Shown here one piece after another: positions 43,799 through 53,992 of a stretch of 64,000 nt of DNA. Source of the stretch: Gracilimonas sp031581265 (GTDB taxonomy: Bacteria; Bacteroidota; Rhodothermia; Balneolales; Balneolaceae). The notes under the pieces are model-generated. The model was not told where the DNA came from, did not search any database, and saw only the letters and a list, made by a program, of their open reading frames with translations. Location of the stretch: assembly GCF_031581265.1 (NCBI RefSeq), contig NZ_JAVLBQ010000008.1, positions 1 to 64,000 on the forward strand, read 5' to 3'. Each line of letters starts with the position of its first letter. Positions within the stretch are counted from its first letter, which is position 1. A program made the position numbers and the translations under genes.

Positions 43799-43933
43799 AG
43801 TAACTCCGTTCCGTTATTTCCTTTCTTGTATTAACGAGATGTAAGGTTATTATTGTTCCTTTTATATGAAAGCTATTTGTATAATAAACTTATACAGCAG
43901 ATTTTTTACCTTCTCATCAAAAAAAAATATTCT

Positions 43934-44881
43934 ATGCAAAACCTATTTTATAATGCTGAAGAAAACAGAATGCGAGCCTTGTTCAGGGTTCTTTTGTTTA
44001 TCATTCTATTCTTTCTTGCTTCAGGTTTACCCCTCCTAATCCCAATTGAACCAATCAGCTACCTTTTACAATCGGTTTTAAGTTTCGGTGTTTTCTACCT
44101 GATGATACGGTTCACGGATAAACGCCCCTGGCAATTTTCGGGGCTTCAGCTAAACTCAACCTGGGCAAAAGAATGTATTGCCGGAATTGCAATTGCAGCA
44201 TTTGTCATGGGATTGATTTTTTTGGGAGTTTGGGGCACCGGGGGACTTGAAATAACGGGTTTTGGATGGGAGCGTAATACAGAGAGAAGCTGGCTTATCC
44301 CCCTTCTGATATTTTTAGTACAAATGATGTCGGTTGGTTTTTACGAAGAAGTGATGGCACGCGGATATTTGATCCCAAATATTACTGAAGGATTTACCTT
44401 CGATAACTTTAGTGCGCGGAAAGCCACTGTGTTTGCCATTTTAATCAGTTCTTCTTTTTTTGGAATTTTGCATGCCGGCAATCCCAATGCGACTTTAACA
44501 GCAGTTTCAAACATTATTCTGGCCGGAGTTATGCTCGCCATTCCCTTTGTAGTCACAGGCAGATTGGCCTTATCAATAGGACTTCATTTCTCATGGAATT
44601 TCTTCCAGGGAGGAGTCTTTGGGTTTCGGGTAAGCGGGATGGAAATTCGAAGTTCAATCATCCAAGTACAGCAGGGCGGGCCCGACTGGTGGACCGGAGG
44701 CGCCTTTGGCCCTGAAGCCGGCGTCATTGGCATTCTTGGGATTCTACTCATAATCATCATGAGTGTGGGCTACCTTAAGTTCACCGGCGTTCAACTCAAT
44801 CTGAACAAAGTATTCTCATCACCTTATAAAAAACTAAAAAATGCTGATCAGGAAGTTCAAAAGACGAACGTTGATAATTGA
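43934..44881 (+). CDS. CPBP family intramembrane glutamic protease
   Basis: About 315 residues from ATG 43934 (an in-frame TTG at 43853 would add 27 unlikely residues). It has eight or so hydrophobic helices and the ABI/CPBP motifs: EExxxR in YEEVMARGYL, FxxxH in FFGILHAGNP, and HxxxN in GLHFSWNF. These residues form the active site in the membrane. The family includes prenyl-protein proteases (Rce1), and in bacteria proteases of varied use, such as bacteriocin immunity. The substrate here is unknown. The start has no clear ribosome site, only an A-rich leader. Confidence 0.9.
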   Translation: MQNLFYNAEENRMRALFRVLLFIILFFLASGLPLLIPIEPISYLLQSVLSFGVFYLMIRFTDKRPWQFSGLQLNSTWAKECIAGIAIAAFVMGLIFLGVWGTGGLEITGFGWERNTERSWLIPLLIFLVQMMSVGFYEEVMARGYLIPNITEGFTFDNFSARKATVFAILISSSFFGILHAGNPNATLTAVSNIILAGVMLAIPFVVTGRLALSIGLHFSWNFFQGGVFGFRVSGMEIRSSIIQVQQGGPDWWTGGAFGPEAGVIGILGILLIIIMSVGYLKFTGVQLNLNKVFSSPYKKLKNADQEVQKTNVDN

Positions 44882-44893
44882 AATGGTTGTTCA

Positions 44894-44930
44894 ACAAAAA
44901 AGGCATCTCAAAAGTGAGATGCCTTTATAG
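44894..44930. terminator. bidirectional terminator between the CPBP and helicase-like genes
   Basis: AAGGCATCTCA (44900-44910) pairs with TGAGATGCCTT (44915-44925) around a four-base loop. T runs follow on both strands (TTTAT forward, TTTTTTG reverse), so it can end both convergent genes. Confidence 0.85.
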
Positions 44931-44962
44931 ATTCAAGAATTGTTTGGCAGATTAAACCAAAA

Positions 44963-46504
44963 TTAGTTGTTAAACAATTTTTTGATCCACCCAAAAGCCC
45001 CATCGGAACTGCTTGGAGAGGGACGCTTACCATCTTTCTTACCTTTCTTACCGCCGGTTAATCCGTCATAAGTAGGTCTTGGCAATCCATTCGATTTCTT
45101 CTCTTTTTTAGGCTTACGTCGTTTTCTATCCTGCTTGCTCTTCTCTTTGTCAGATTTTTTATCTGATTTTTTACCGCGGCTTTTCTTCTCTTTCACTTCT
45201 TCGGGAAGAGGAATTTCGGTAGGAGCATATCCAACTTTCTTAACAATCTCATCAATATCATCTTTATCCATTTTAGACACCAATGAAACCATACGAGCGG
45301 CTTTCCCCCTCCCAATCAATTCAGCACGGTATTTATACTCTTCTACTTCATTAGGAACATCATAATTAATGACCTGCTTCACTTCATCCAGCTCTACTTC
45401 AGTCGCAGACAATCCGCCTACCAACAAAATTTTCATATCGCCGGAAACAAATTTCCCGAAGCGCTCATCGTAATATTCCTGCTTCAACCCTTTGTTGATG
45501 CTTACCACACCCCATCCTTTTTTGCGAATAATGCGGAATAATCGATCTGTAGTGCGTTTAGAAGCAGCAAACACTACGATCTTATCAGTCAGTGTATCTT
45601 CCAGGTGAGCAAGTAAGGTTGAAATTTTAGCCCGGGGCGGAACATAAATATATGCCTGGGTAAGATCTTCCGGAACCGTTGGTTCTTCTTCGGGGCTACC
45701 GTTAGAAGAATGACTCTGCTGTTGTGGTTCTTCCTCTTTTTCTTCAGGATTCAGCACCACGTCCACACTTGCTTCAGCAAGCTTACGTTCTACTTCCTCC
45801 TGATCGAGCACAAATTCCTCTTGCTCATCCTTACTTTCTTCCGTTGAGCTTTGCTCACTTTCAGAAGAATTGTCAGCTATAGCAGTATCATCAAAACCAA
45901 CAACAACCGGATCTTTTAATAACATCTCCGATAATTGCTGCGTGGCTTTGTTATTTGATTTAGAAAAAATGAGCACTTGTGGATCACTTTCCACATTCTG
46001 CATGATGTCCTTAACCCGGCTCACCAAGTTATAGTTCTCCATGCCGTGAGCCTCGTCTACAATAACGAGATCCACGTTAGAAAGCGTTAGCTCATGATTA
46101 TCCAGTATTTCAATTAGCCGGCCGGGATTAGCTACCACAACCGGTGCGCCATCTTTTATCGCTTGTTCTTGCTCAGTGCGAATTCCTTTCATTGAAAGCG
46201 CAGCACTGCTGATTTGTGCATGGTAGCCCATAGCCCAAACCGTTTCGTCTATTTCCTTAACTCGCTCAATAGATGGTGTTAATATTAAAACTCGTGTGCC
46301 AGAAACCTCTCCGTTACTTATCAACTTCTGCAATGCAGGGATCAAAAATACTCCATCATCATCGGCTTCATGTTGTACAAGCATATATTTGCCTTGCAGT
46401 GCCGATGGGATAACTTCATTTTGGAGAGGTGTTGGTTTTTCAATTCGTACGTCGGCCAGTCCACTTATTAAGTCAGGACTCAGGCCAAATTCTTCAAAAG
46501 ACAA
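44963..46504 (-). CDS. DEAD-box helicase-like protein with degenerate ATPase motifs
   Basis: 513 residues with the two-RecA layout of DEAD-box RNA helicases. The Q motif is intact (IEKPTPLQNEVIP, 21-33). The Walker A loop that should read AxTGxGKT is instead QHEADDDG (about 44-51), with no lysine. The DEAD box is DEAH (150-153), the SAT motif is replaced by FSKSN, and the arginine-finger motif (HRxGRxGR) is replaced by 'YRAELIGRGKAARM'. An acidic, Ser/Glu-rich linker of about 80 residues (about 210-290) separates the domains. The tail (about 430-513) is strongly basic, Lys/Arg-rich. ATP hydrolysis is therefore unlikely. It may act as an RNA- or ribosome-binding scaffold. TTG start at 46504. 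Confidence 0.82.
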   Translation of the reverse strand: MSFEEFGLSPDLISGLADVRIEKPTPLQNEVIPSALQGKYMLVQHEADDDGVFLIPALQKLISNGEVSGTRVLILTPSIERVKEIDETVWAMGYHAQISSAALSMKGIRTEQEQAIKDGAPVVVANPGRLIEILDNHELTLSNVDLVIVDEAHGMENYNLVSRVKDIMQNVESDPQVLIFSKSNNKATQQLSEMLLKDPVVVGFDDTAIADNSSESEQSSTEESKDEQEEFVLDQEEVERKLAEASVDVVLNPEEKEEEPQQQSHSSNGSPEEEPTVPEDLTQAYIYVPPRAKISTLLAHLEDTLTDKIVVFAASKRTTDRLFRIIRKKGWGVVSINKGLKQEYYDERFGKFVSGDMKILLVGGLSATEVELDEVKQVINYDVPNEVEEYKYRAELIGRGKAARMVSLVSKMDKDDIDEIVKKVGYAPTEIPLPEEVKEKKSRGKKSDKKSDKEKSKQDRKRRKPKKEKKSNGLPRPTYDGLTGGKKGKKDGKRPSPSSSDGAFGWIKKLFNN

Positions 46505-46713
46505 TGGTTACACCTCTTTCATTTTTGGCGTTATAGTTCAATTTTCAAAGATCTTGTCTTTGTAACAAAGACTTTTAAATATACAAAAAATGTTAACTAA
46601 GCTCAGATTTATTGCTTTTACCATCTCGCAGTTTATATTCCCACCAGTAACTTGTCATTAAAGCGTTCAATTGCTACCATCCAACCGCCAAGCCTTAACC
46701 AATTGATTACATT

Positions 46714-48279
46714 ATGAGTAACGACTTTGCAGGTACTACACAAAAATGGAAAGACCCCAAAACCCGCCGGCGAATTGGAGTGGGAGTTGTACTCGCTTTA
46801 GTTATTGCCGGAGTTTATGCGGGAGTTAATGAAGTTTTTCCTGAGCAAGACGGTCACTATGGCATTTGGTCCATTATGCCGCCACTTGTAGCTATTGTTT
46901 TGGCTTTTTATACGCGTGAAGTTGTCAGCTCTCTTTTTATCGGGGTGGCTTTGGGAGGTGTTATTTCCGGAAAGATTAATATCGTACAGGATTTTTTGAT
47001 CCCCTCCGTGGGAACCGAAAGTTTTGCTTTGATAATCATTGTGTACCTCTGGGCTTTAGGTGGTTTGATAGGAATCTGGACCCGAACCGGAGGAGCTGAA
47101 AAGTTTGCAATTTGGGCCAGTGAGAAAATGGTTCGGGGCCCTCAAACTGCCAAATTCTTCACCTGGATGATGGGACTCATCTTTCACCAGGGAGGAACCA
47201 TCAGTACCGTGCTTACCGGAGCTACCGTTCGTCCCATTGCCGACAAACACAAAGTGTCTCATGAAGAACTGGCTTACATGGTAGATTCCACGGCATCGCC
47301 CGCAGCTACACTTATTCCTTTCAATGTTTGGCCTTTTTATGTAGGCGGATTGATTATTGGCACCCTTCCCCTTTTTGAAACCACCCAGGAAAGTATTGCC
47401 TTTTTCTTTACGGCTTTGCCTTATAATTTTTATGCCATTTTCGCGATTCTGCTCACGTTACTTTTTGCATGGGATAAATTTCCTTTTGTGCCTGGTAAAA
47501 AAATGAGATTAGCGATTAAAAGAGCACGTGCCGGTCAGGGACTTGATCGGGAAGGTGCGACCCCCATGGCTGCAGATGAACTCACCAAAAGGGAAATTCC
47601 CAAAGATTATAATCCGGGTTTAATTGACTTTTTTGGGCCTATTGGCACGTTGTTGGGAGTCGCCATCATCCCTTATATAGTTACCCGGTTTTTTATGGAC
47701 ATGGGTGAAAATGCTATCCTGCTGATTGCCGAAGCTTTCATCCTGGCTGTGTTGGTTGGCTTTGGAATTGCGCTTGCCAAAGGAATGAAACTACAGGTAG
47801 CCATCGACGGATTTATTGATGGATGTAAAGGCGTAACCATTGGGGCCATAATTTTGGCCCTGGCCGTTACCCTCAAAGAAGTTGCTGATGCAGTTGGAAC
47901 AGCACCTTATGTAGTTGACTTAGTTGGAGACGTGATTCCCCCATTCTTGCTGCCGGGTCTATTAATGGTGCTTTGCATGCTAATTGCCTTTTCAACGGGA
48001 ACTTCCTGGGGAACTTATGCGGTGGTATTTCCTGTAGCAATTCCATTGGCCTGGGCTGTGGTACCGGATCCGTTTTTCCTTACTCTTTGCTTCTCAGCTG
48101 TAATTGGAGGATCTGTATTTGGTGATCAGTGCTCCCCCATTTCCGATACCACCATACTTTCCTCGCTGGCTACCGGTTGTGACTTAATGGATCACGTACA
48201 AACTCAGTTTCCTTTAGCTATTTTAGCCGGAACACTTGCGGCTATAACATATGCCGGGATGGTTATCTTTTTTGTTTAA
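46714..48279 (+). CDS. NhaC family sodium/proton antiporter
   Basis: A 521-residue transporter with about twelve helices. 'IWSIMPPLVAIVLAFYTREV' near residue 52 and 'MVDSTASPAATLIPFNVWPF' (region about 190-210) are typical NhaC-superfamily stretches. So is the late 'FGDQCSPISDTTILSSLA' motif. It exchanges sodium for protons, or related ions or amines. This fits a salt-adapted organism. It is divergent from the helicase-like gene and convergent with the propeller gene, with a 13-base gap. Confidence 0.9.
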   Translation: MSNDFAGTTQKWKDPKTRRRIGVGVVLALVIAGVYAGVNEVFPEQDGHYGIWSIMPPLVAIVLAFYTREVVSSLFIGVALGGVISGKINIVQDFLIPSVGTESFALIIIVYLWALGGLIGIWTRTGGAEKFAIWASEKMVRGPQTAKFFTWMMGLIFHQGGTISTVLTGATVRPIADKHKVSHEELAYMVDSTASPAATLIPFNVWPFYVGGLIIGTLPLFETTQESIAFFFTALPYNFYAIFAILLTLLFAWDKFPFVPGKKMRLAIKRARAGQGLDREGATPMAADELTKREIPKDYNPGLIDFFGPIGTLLGVAIIPYIVTRFFMDMGENAILLIAEAFILAVLVGFGIALAKGMKLQVAIDGFIDGCKGVTIGAIILALAVTLKEVADAVGTAPYVVDLVGDVIPPFLLPGLLMVLCMLIAFSTGTSWGTYAVVFPVAIPLAWAVVPDPFFLTLCFSAVIGGSVFGDQCSPISDTTILSSLATGCDLMDHVQTQFPLAILAGTLAAITYAGMVIFFV

Positions 48280-48292
48280 AAAAACTTACGCA

Positions 48293-49609
48293 TTAATTGC
48301 AAAAATTGAATGCTTCAACATTTTGAGTATCAGAAGGTAATGAGATGCTTTGTTGTACTTTCCTGCTTTTTTTAAGTCTCAAATGAACCTGTGAATCAAA
48401 ACAATTGTCACAATCATCAATAATTTGAATTCTGCCCCACATTTTATGATCTATCAAAAAATCTGATACTTCCTTGTAATCACCCTCATCAGCCTTAAAG
48501 AACCAGCTATCTTCTTTTACATAAATATTGACAGGAATCAGTTTTTGCTTCGCTTGTTCATAGAAATCCATCATTCCGCTTTCACAAGACTCACAAATAT
48601 CCTCTATCGATGAGAGATAGACATCTAAGCTATAATCAGAACATTTCCCTATTGAATTAATTGGGGCTTTTAAAATTTCATTATTTGAATAATAGAAGAT
48701 AGACCCCTTATTCACTCCTATCACCTCCCCCAAACTAAAATTCCCTATCTGTTCGAACTCTTGATGCTCATAATTGTATTCTAATAGTGCACTCCCTTTT
48801 TTATATGACTTGATCTGAATTAAAAACGTGTTTGGTTGGTTCCCTTTAACAATTGATTGTACCAATTTATAAGCAGGCGTAAACTTATATTTTAACACAT
48901 TATCTACTATTTCATTGGGCATTTCATTCTCAATCTTCTTTCCCAATGATTTAGTTTCAATACCAGGTATTTCAATTGAATAAAGGGAGTCACGATAAAA
49001 AACATAAAAGTTGTTTTTATTTGGGTAATAAATCACTGAAGCTTGATTTGCCCGTTTAGCTATTTTTTTATCATAAAAAGGGTTCAGCCTTATTTCTTCT
49101 TCGATTTGGAAAAATAATCCCCTCTCATCATTTTCTTTACCAAATACGTCTTCACCCGTATAGTATACATCAAATAAACTTTTCTCTCCATCTGGTGATA
49201 TTGTTTTTGGCTTGATTCTTAATCCCAAAAGCTTATTGTTATATCCAAATAGATTCATAGGGTTTCCTTCTAATACCGTCTCCGTTTTAAAGGAAAAATC
49301 ATCCTTGTTGATTTCAACAATCTTATACCCTCTTTTATCCAAAACGTAGAGGATGTCATCAGATAAAGTTATAGAAATGAATGATGATGAAAATTCTCCC
49401 GGCCCTCTTCCTTGTGCCTCAAACTCTGCAACAATAGATCCCAAAGAATCAATTTTGACAACTTTACTTTCTCCATCTACTGTTGCGTAGAAAAAGGTAT
49501 TGTCAAATAGAATGTTTTCTAATTTCGGTAAATTACCTTGGGCTTTAGCATCATTGCAGAGGCATGGGAATATTGAGATAAGAGCGATGAACCATATTGT
49601 TTTTTTCAT
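48293..49609 (-). CDS. secreted 6-bladed beta-propeller protein with Cys-rich tail
   Basis: 438 residues with a signal peptide (MKKTIWFIALISIFPCLCNDAKAQ). The propeller repeats include 'KVVKIDSLGSIVAEFEAQGRGPGEF' (region about 47-70), where 'GRGPGEF' is the hallmark of the 6-bladed propeller proteins frequent in this group. The C-terminal 100 residues carry two Cys-x-x-Cys pairs (CESC, CDNC) plus single Cys residues, which could bind metal or form disulfides. The gene looks AT-richer than its neighbours by eye. Function unknown. Confidence 0.75.
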   Translation of the reverse strand: MKKTIWFIALISIFPCLCNDAKAQGNLPKLENILFDNTFFYATVDGESKVVKIDSLGSIVAEFEAQGRGPGEFSSSFISITLSDDILYVLDKRGYKIVEINKDDFSFKTETVLEGNPMNLFGYNNKLLGLRIKPKTISPDGEKSLFDVYYTGEDVFGKENDERGLFFQIEEEIRLNPFYDKKIAKRANQASVIYYPNKNNFYVFYRDSLYSIEIPGIETKSLGKKIENEMPNEIVDNVLKYKFTPAYKLVQSIVKGNQPNTFLIQIKSYKKGSALLEYNYEHQEFEQIGNFSLGEVIGVNKGSIFYYSNNEILKAPINSIGKCSDYSLDVYLSSIEDICESCESGMMDFYEQAKQKLIPVNIYVKEDSWFFKADEGDYKEVSDFLIDHKMWGRIQIIDDCDNCFDSQVHLRLKKSRKVQQSISLPSDTQNVEAFNFCN

Positions 49610-49671
49610 ATCTATTTAAGTACAAACTGAATGGTAATGTTAGCTATTCAGGTTTCATTAAAAATTTTACA

Positions 49672-52518
49672 CTACTTCATAAGTTGAAATATTAATTCAG
49701 CAGGATGATAACTCTTATGATCCACCCCATCTTTAATCTGGTGCCGGCATGAAAATCCCGGAGCACATACCAATGTCTCTTTATTTTTTCTAAGCGCCGG
49801 GAACAGCACGAGTTCTCCAATATCCTGCGAGACTTCATAATGGTCTTTCTCATACCCAAAGCTACCGGCCATTCCACAACAGCCCGTTTCCAGCACTTCT
49901 ACTTTATATCCGGCAGCTTCAAGGGCTTCCACCGTCGGCTCATTCCCAATTAATGCTTTTGCATGACAATGTCCGTGCAGCAAGACTTTCTGATTTGAGC
50001 TCTTGGCCTTAAGCCGATCTTTATTTTTAGCAATAAATTCTTCAAACGTGAAGGATAAGGAGGCAACCTTTTGGGCAAGCTCCAGCTCATCTTCATCACA
50101 AAGTTCAAGAAATTCATCTCTCATAGTTAAAATTTCCGACGGTTCTAAGCCAACAACCGGAATACCGGCCTCCACTGTTTCCTTAAGTTCAGCAATCACT
50201 TTCTTTGTAATCACTTTCGCTTCCTCCAAAAACCCTTTCGATAATTGTGGGCGTCCGGTTTCCATGCTTTTTGAGATCATGACTTCATACCCCATCTTCT
50301 CCAACACTTTCACCGCATCCATCCCTATTTCCGGCTCGTTGTAATTCGTAAACAGATCCGGAAACAACAACACTTTATCAGCAGATGATAGAGCTCCATT
50401 TTGTTTATGCATCCTGAATAGATTTCTAAATGTCTCTGGCGCAAACTCCGGTAAATCCCGACGAGCATCAATCCCAAATACATTCTCAAACAACCATTTT
50501 CCCGGTTTAGATGCAGCTACTTTATTTGCCAAGTTCGGAGTCAGAGAAGCCAGTGGAAATACTTTTCCCGCCTCCGCAAAAAACCGCTCTTTTAACTTGG
50601 AGCCCTTCTTCTTGTGCCAGCCGGACATAAACTCCGCCTTCATCTTGCCCATATCGACATTGGCAGGACATTCACTTTTACACGCCTTACAGCTCAAACA
50701 TAGATCCAATGCCTCTTTCAACTCTTCAGATTCATATGCTTTGGGATCATCCCCTGCAAATACCTGCCGGAATACATTTGCTCGTCCCCGGGTTGAGTCT
50801 TTTTCATCTTTGGTTGCCATGTACGAAGGACACATCGTCCCACCACTTTCTGCCAATTTTCTACAGACACCGGCTCCGTTGCAGAGCTCCATGGCACTGC
50901 CGAAATCTCCTTCTTTTCTCCATGAGAAAACAGTCTCCGGTTCCGGTTTTTTATAAGAAGGAGAGAATCGAAGATCAGCATCTACCGGCTTTGGTTTTAC
51001 GATTTTTCCTGGATTAAAAATATATTCGGGATCCCAGATTTCTTTAACCAGCTGCAAGACGGGAATCATCTCTTCCCCTAAAATTTTTGGGATATAGGGA
51101 GCCCGCACCCTTCCGTCACCATGTTCCCCGGAAAGGGACCCGTTATATTTCTTCACCAGGTCAGCTATTTCCTCAGCCATTGTTTTCATCTTGGCTAAAC
51201 CGGCTTCAGTGCTGATATCAATTTGTGGACGAAGATGGAGTTCGCCTACTGAAGCATGCGCATAAAACACACAATTGGTATCATGTTTTTCCAGGATAGC
51301 TCGAAATTCTTTCACATACTCGGGAAGGTCCTGAACTCTCACGGCTGTGTCTTCACAAAAGGAAGGCGAGCGGCCATCTTCTCCCAATCCCATTAGCAAA
51401 CCTAATCCGGCTTTTCGAAGATCCCAAACCCGTTTCATTTTATCTGACTCTTTAATCACGGGAAAAGCATATCCCAAATTCTTTTCTTTTAAACGGGCGG
51501 TCAGTTTTGCTGCTTTTTCTTGAAGGACATCTTTCTCGTTTCCTTCAAACTGTGTGATCAGGATAAAACCGGGCTCACCTTCTATGAAAAATCTATTTCT
51601 TCGCTGTTCAATATTTCCTTTTGTGGCATCCAAAATGATATGATCAACCAGCTCAACAGCCGCAGGATCAAATTCCACGATTTCTACAGCAGCCCTCATC
51701 GTCTCTTCGAGTGTTTTGAACTGGGGAACTACTATCAGCTGATGTTCATCTTTTGCAACCAGGTTTACTTTTGCGGAGGCCGTCATGGCCAATGTGCCTT
51801 CACTACCACAAAGTAATTCACACATATTAAACTTTCTGCCATCGGGATTAAAGGGCTGCATTTCCAGCATTTTATCAAGTGCATAGCCGGTATTTCTGCG
51901 AATGATATCCGGATGCGGATAGCTCTTTTCAATAAGCGCTCGATTTCGTTCAAGCAACTTCAGCATGGTACGGTAAATATGTCCTTCGAGATTATCCAGA
52001 CTCTTTTTGCTCTCGAGTTCTTCGGTAGTAAGTGGCTTAAATATTGCTTTGGAACCATCACTTAAAATGGCTTCAACTTCCAGGGTATGCTCGCGCGTGG
52101 TTTTGTATTTGATAGAAAAAGAACCCGAAGAATTATTTCCAATCATTCCTCCAATCATACAGCGGTTGGTAGTAGCTGTATCAGGGCCAAAAAGGAGCTG
52201 AAATTTACCGGCCTCACGATTCAAAGTATCTCTAATGACTCCCGGTTGAACATGAGCTACCCTTCTTTCCGAATCAATACTGAGAATACGGTTCATGTGG
52301 CGAGACACATCCATGATGACTCCCCCGCCTGTGGTTTGTCCGGCTAAGCTTGTGCCTGCGCTGCGTGCAGTAATCGTTAAATTTTCTCGATTGGCTTTTT
52401 TAACGAGCGATTGTATTTCGCTGATGTTTTTGGGAAAGGCTACTCCCTGGGGCAGTTCCTCATACAGGGATGCATCCTGTGCATATAATTGACGGGTAAG
52501 AAGGTCTTGTTGAATCAA
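49672..52518 (-). CDS. FAD-linked 2-hydroxyacid oxidoreductase fused to an Fe-S/CCG module (GlcD/YdiJ-like)
   Basis: A 948-residue fusion. The N-terminal FAD-binding domain has 'ITARSAGTSLAGQTTGGGV' (about 50-70), and 'MIGGMIGNNSSGSFS' is also clear. A FAD-oxidase C-terminal domain follows (about 250-510). Then come two cysteine clusters for 4Fe-4S (CLSCKACKSECP near residue 620; an earlier C..C..C group near 560) and a C-terminal CCG domain ('GHCHAKALIG', 'LETGCCGMAGSFGYEKDHYE'). Such enzymes oxidise D-lactate, glycolate or D-2-hydroxyglutarate and pass electrons to quinone. The substrate is not readable. The TTG at 52518, five to six bases after AGGAG, is the best start. Confidence 0.92.
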   Translation of the reverse strand: MIQQDLLTRQLYAQDASLYEELPQGVAFPKNISEIQSLVKKANRENLTITARSAGTSLAGQTTGGGVIMDVSRHMNRILSIDSERRVAHVQPGVIRDTLNREAGKFQLLFGPDTATTNRCMIGGMIGNNSSGSFSIKYKTTREHTLEVEAILSDGSKAIFKPLTTEELESKKSLDNLEGHIYRTMLKLLERNRALIEKSYPHPDIIRRNTGYALDKMLEMQPFNPDGRKFNMCELLCGSEGTLAMTASAKVNLVAKDEHQLIVVPQFKTLEETMRAAVEIVEFDPAAVELVDHIILDATKGNIEQRRNRFFIEGEPGFILITQFEGNEKDVLQEKAAKLTARLKEKNLGYAFPVIKESDKMKRVWDLRKAGLGLLMGLGEDGRSPSFCEDTAVRVQDLPEYVKEFRAILEKHDTNCVFYAHASVGELHLRPQIDISTEAGLAKMKTMAEEIADLVKKYNGSLSGEHGDGRVRAPYIPKILGEEMIPVLQLVKEIWDPEYIFNPGKIVKPKPVDADLRFSPSYKKPEPETVFSWRKEGDFGSAMELCNGAGVCRKLAESGGTMCPSYMATKDEKDSTRGRANVFRQVFAGDDPKAYESEELKEALDLCLSCKACKSECPANVDMGKMKAEFMSGWHKKKGSKLKERFFAEAGKVFPLASLTPNLANKVAASKPGKWLFENVFGIDARRDLPEFAPETFRNLFRMHKQNGALSSADKVLLFPDLFTNYNEPEIGMDAVKVLEKMGYEVMISKSMETGRPQLSKGFLEEAKVITKKVIAELKETVEAGIPVVGLEPSEILTMRDEFLELCDEDELELAQKVASLSFTFEEFIAKNKDRLKAKSSNQKVLLHGHCHAKALIGNEPTVEALEAAGYKVEVLETGCCGMAGSFGYEKDHYEVSQDIGELVLFPALRKNKETLVCAPGFSCRHQIKDGVDHKSYHPAELIFQLMK

Positions 52519-52600
52519 ATAAACTCCTGCTGAATTAGGTCAGTAGTTTGAGGTTAATTCAGGATAAATTCAACGTAGAATTTTACTTCCTTTATACTCA

Positions 52601-53992
52601 TTAATTGTCCACATTTTTTGAAACCCAACCGGCGATAGAATCCAAAAATCCATCAACAAATTCTTTTTCTAACATAGAATATTCAGCTACTTGTCCACTT
52701 TCTGCTTTCTGAAACAGGTGATTGGCTTCCGGAAAAGCCTCGACCTCAAACTCTGTATCTGCTTCCGTGAGTGCCTTTTCGATAGGTGCACTATTTTGCT
52801 CTATTGTAACCTGCGTATCCTTTCCTCCAAATAAAACAAGTACCGGGATGTCCAACTCTCTTAAATCATCTTTAGGGTCGTAAAACAATAACGATTTTGT
52901 CTGGGGAGAACCATAAACGGCCGCCAATTGGTCTGCCTGCCGGTTCACAAAAGCATCAATATCGGCGATGCCAGCTTTTTGGCTTGCCGGTAAAGCTTCA
53001 ATCATACTATAGTAGTGATCAACATAATTTTGTTTCGCCGCTTCAATATCTCCATCATCCCGAATTGCCATCATTAATTCTTCTCGCAGTGATATCTCTT
53101 TTTCAACATCTTCTTCTGAATGAATTTCCTCTCCATATGCCTGCTCAACCTGGAAACTCAAAATTTCTTTCAAGCTTACCCCTGTTGATGCCATCAGAAT
53201 CAACTGATCTACCTCGGGATTTTCATCGGCAACCTTTCCCGCCACAACACCTCCCTGACTATGCCCTAAAAGAATGATTTCTGAAAAATATTCGTCTTCA
53301 AGATTGTTGAGGTATTCAATAATTCTATTGACATCACCGGCCAACATATCAAGTGTTGCCTCAGAAAAGGTGCCCGTTGATTCTCCAATCTGTCGATCAT
53401 CATATCTGAAGCTGGATATGCCCTGCTGTTCAAGATATTCGGCTATTTCCGCAAACACCTTGAAGCCAAATATATTTGAATTACGGTCCTGAGCTCCGCT
53501 CCCTGAGATCATAATTACAAGTGGAGAGTACTCACTATTTTCCGGAGTAACTAAAGTGCCTCCGATGTTCACTGTTTCCGTGGATATAATTAATTCCCGC
53601 CCTTCACCTAAAACCTCTTCTGGTTCAACTACTGATTTTTGTTTTTTGATTTCAAAAGGAAAAGAGGACATACCCTGATGATACATTCCGGTAATTAAGC
53701 TATCTGTTTCCAATACCCCTTTAAATTCTCCATTGCCCTGCCCGGTAAAAAAAGTAAAAAATACAGAATCTGATTTCTGTTCAACTCTTGTCAGATTTAA
53801 CTCCATTGCGCCCTGCTGAGGGATATCCAGGGTTCCGGAATAATTTTGGGGCTCTCCCTCTATATCAAATATTACTTTAAGCTGTTGTCCCTGAATGTTG
53901 ATCGCTCCTTCCCAATCACCCGAAATCGAGGTTTGGGCACTCACTGAAATACAGCAAAAAAATGATAAAAGTATAATAATTAGTGGTCGCAT
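52601..53992 (-). CDS. secreted alpha/beta hydrolase with N-terminal beta domain
   Basis: 463 residues. A signal peptide (MRPLIIILLSFFCCISVSAQ) is followed by a small beta domain (about 22-120: 'GDWEGAINIQGQQLKVIFDI') that often precedes such hydrolases. The alpha/beta hydrolase domain follows. The nucleophile elbow is GHSQGG (near residue 245), the acid lies in VLFGGKDTQV, and the His in EANHLFQ. The oxyanion region is 'ISGSGAQDRN'. It is probably an esterase or peptidase-like acyl hydrolase at the cell surface. Confidence 0.88.
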   Translation of the reverse strand: MRPLIIILLSFFCCISVSAQTSISGDWEGAINIQGQQLKVIFDIEGEPQNYSGTLDIPQQGAMELNLTRVEQKSDSVFFTFFTGQGNGEFKGVLETDSLITGMYHQGMSSFPFEIKKQKSVVEPEEVLGEGRELIISTETVNIGGTLVTPENSEYSPLVIMISGSGAQDRNSNIFGFKVFAEIAEYLEQQGISSFRYDDRQIGESTGTFSEATLDMLAGDVNRIIEYLNNLEDEYFSEIILLGHSQGGVVAGKVADENPEVDQLILMASTGVSLKEILSFQVEQAYGEEIHSEEDVEKEISLREELMMAIRDDGDIEAAKQNYVDHYYSMIEALPASQKAGIADIDAFVNRQADQLAAVYGSPQTKSLLFYDPKDDLRELDIPVLVLFGGKDTQVTIEQNSAPIEKALTEADTEFEVEAFPEANHLFQKAESGQVAEYSMLEKEFVDGFLDSIAGWVSKNVDN

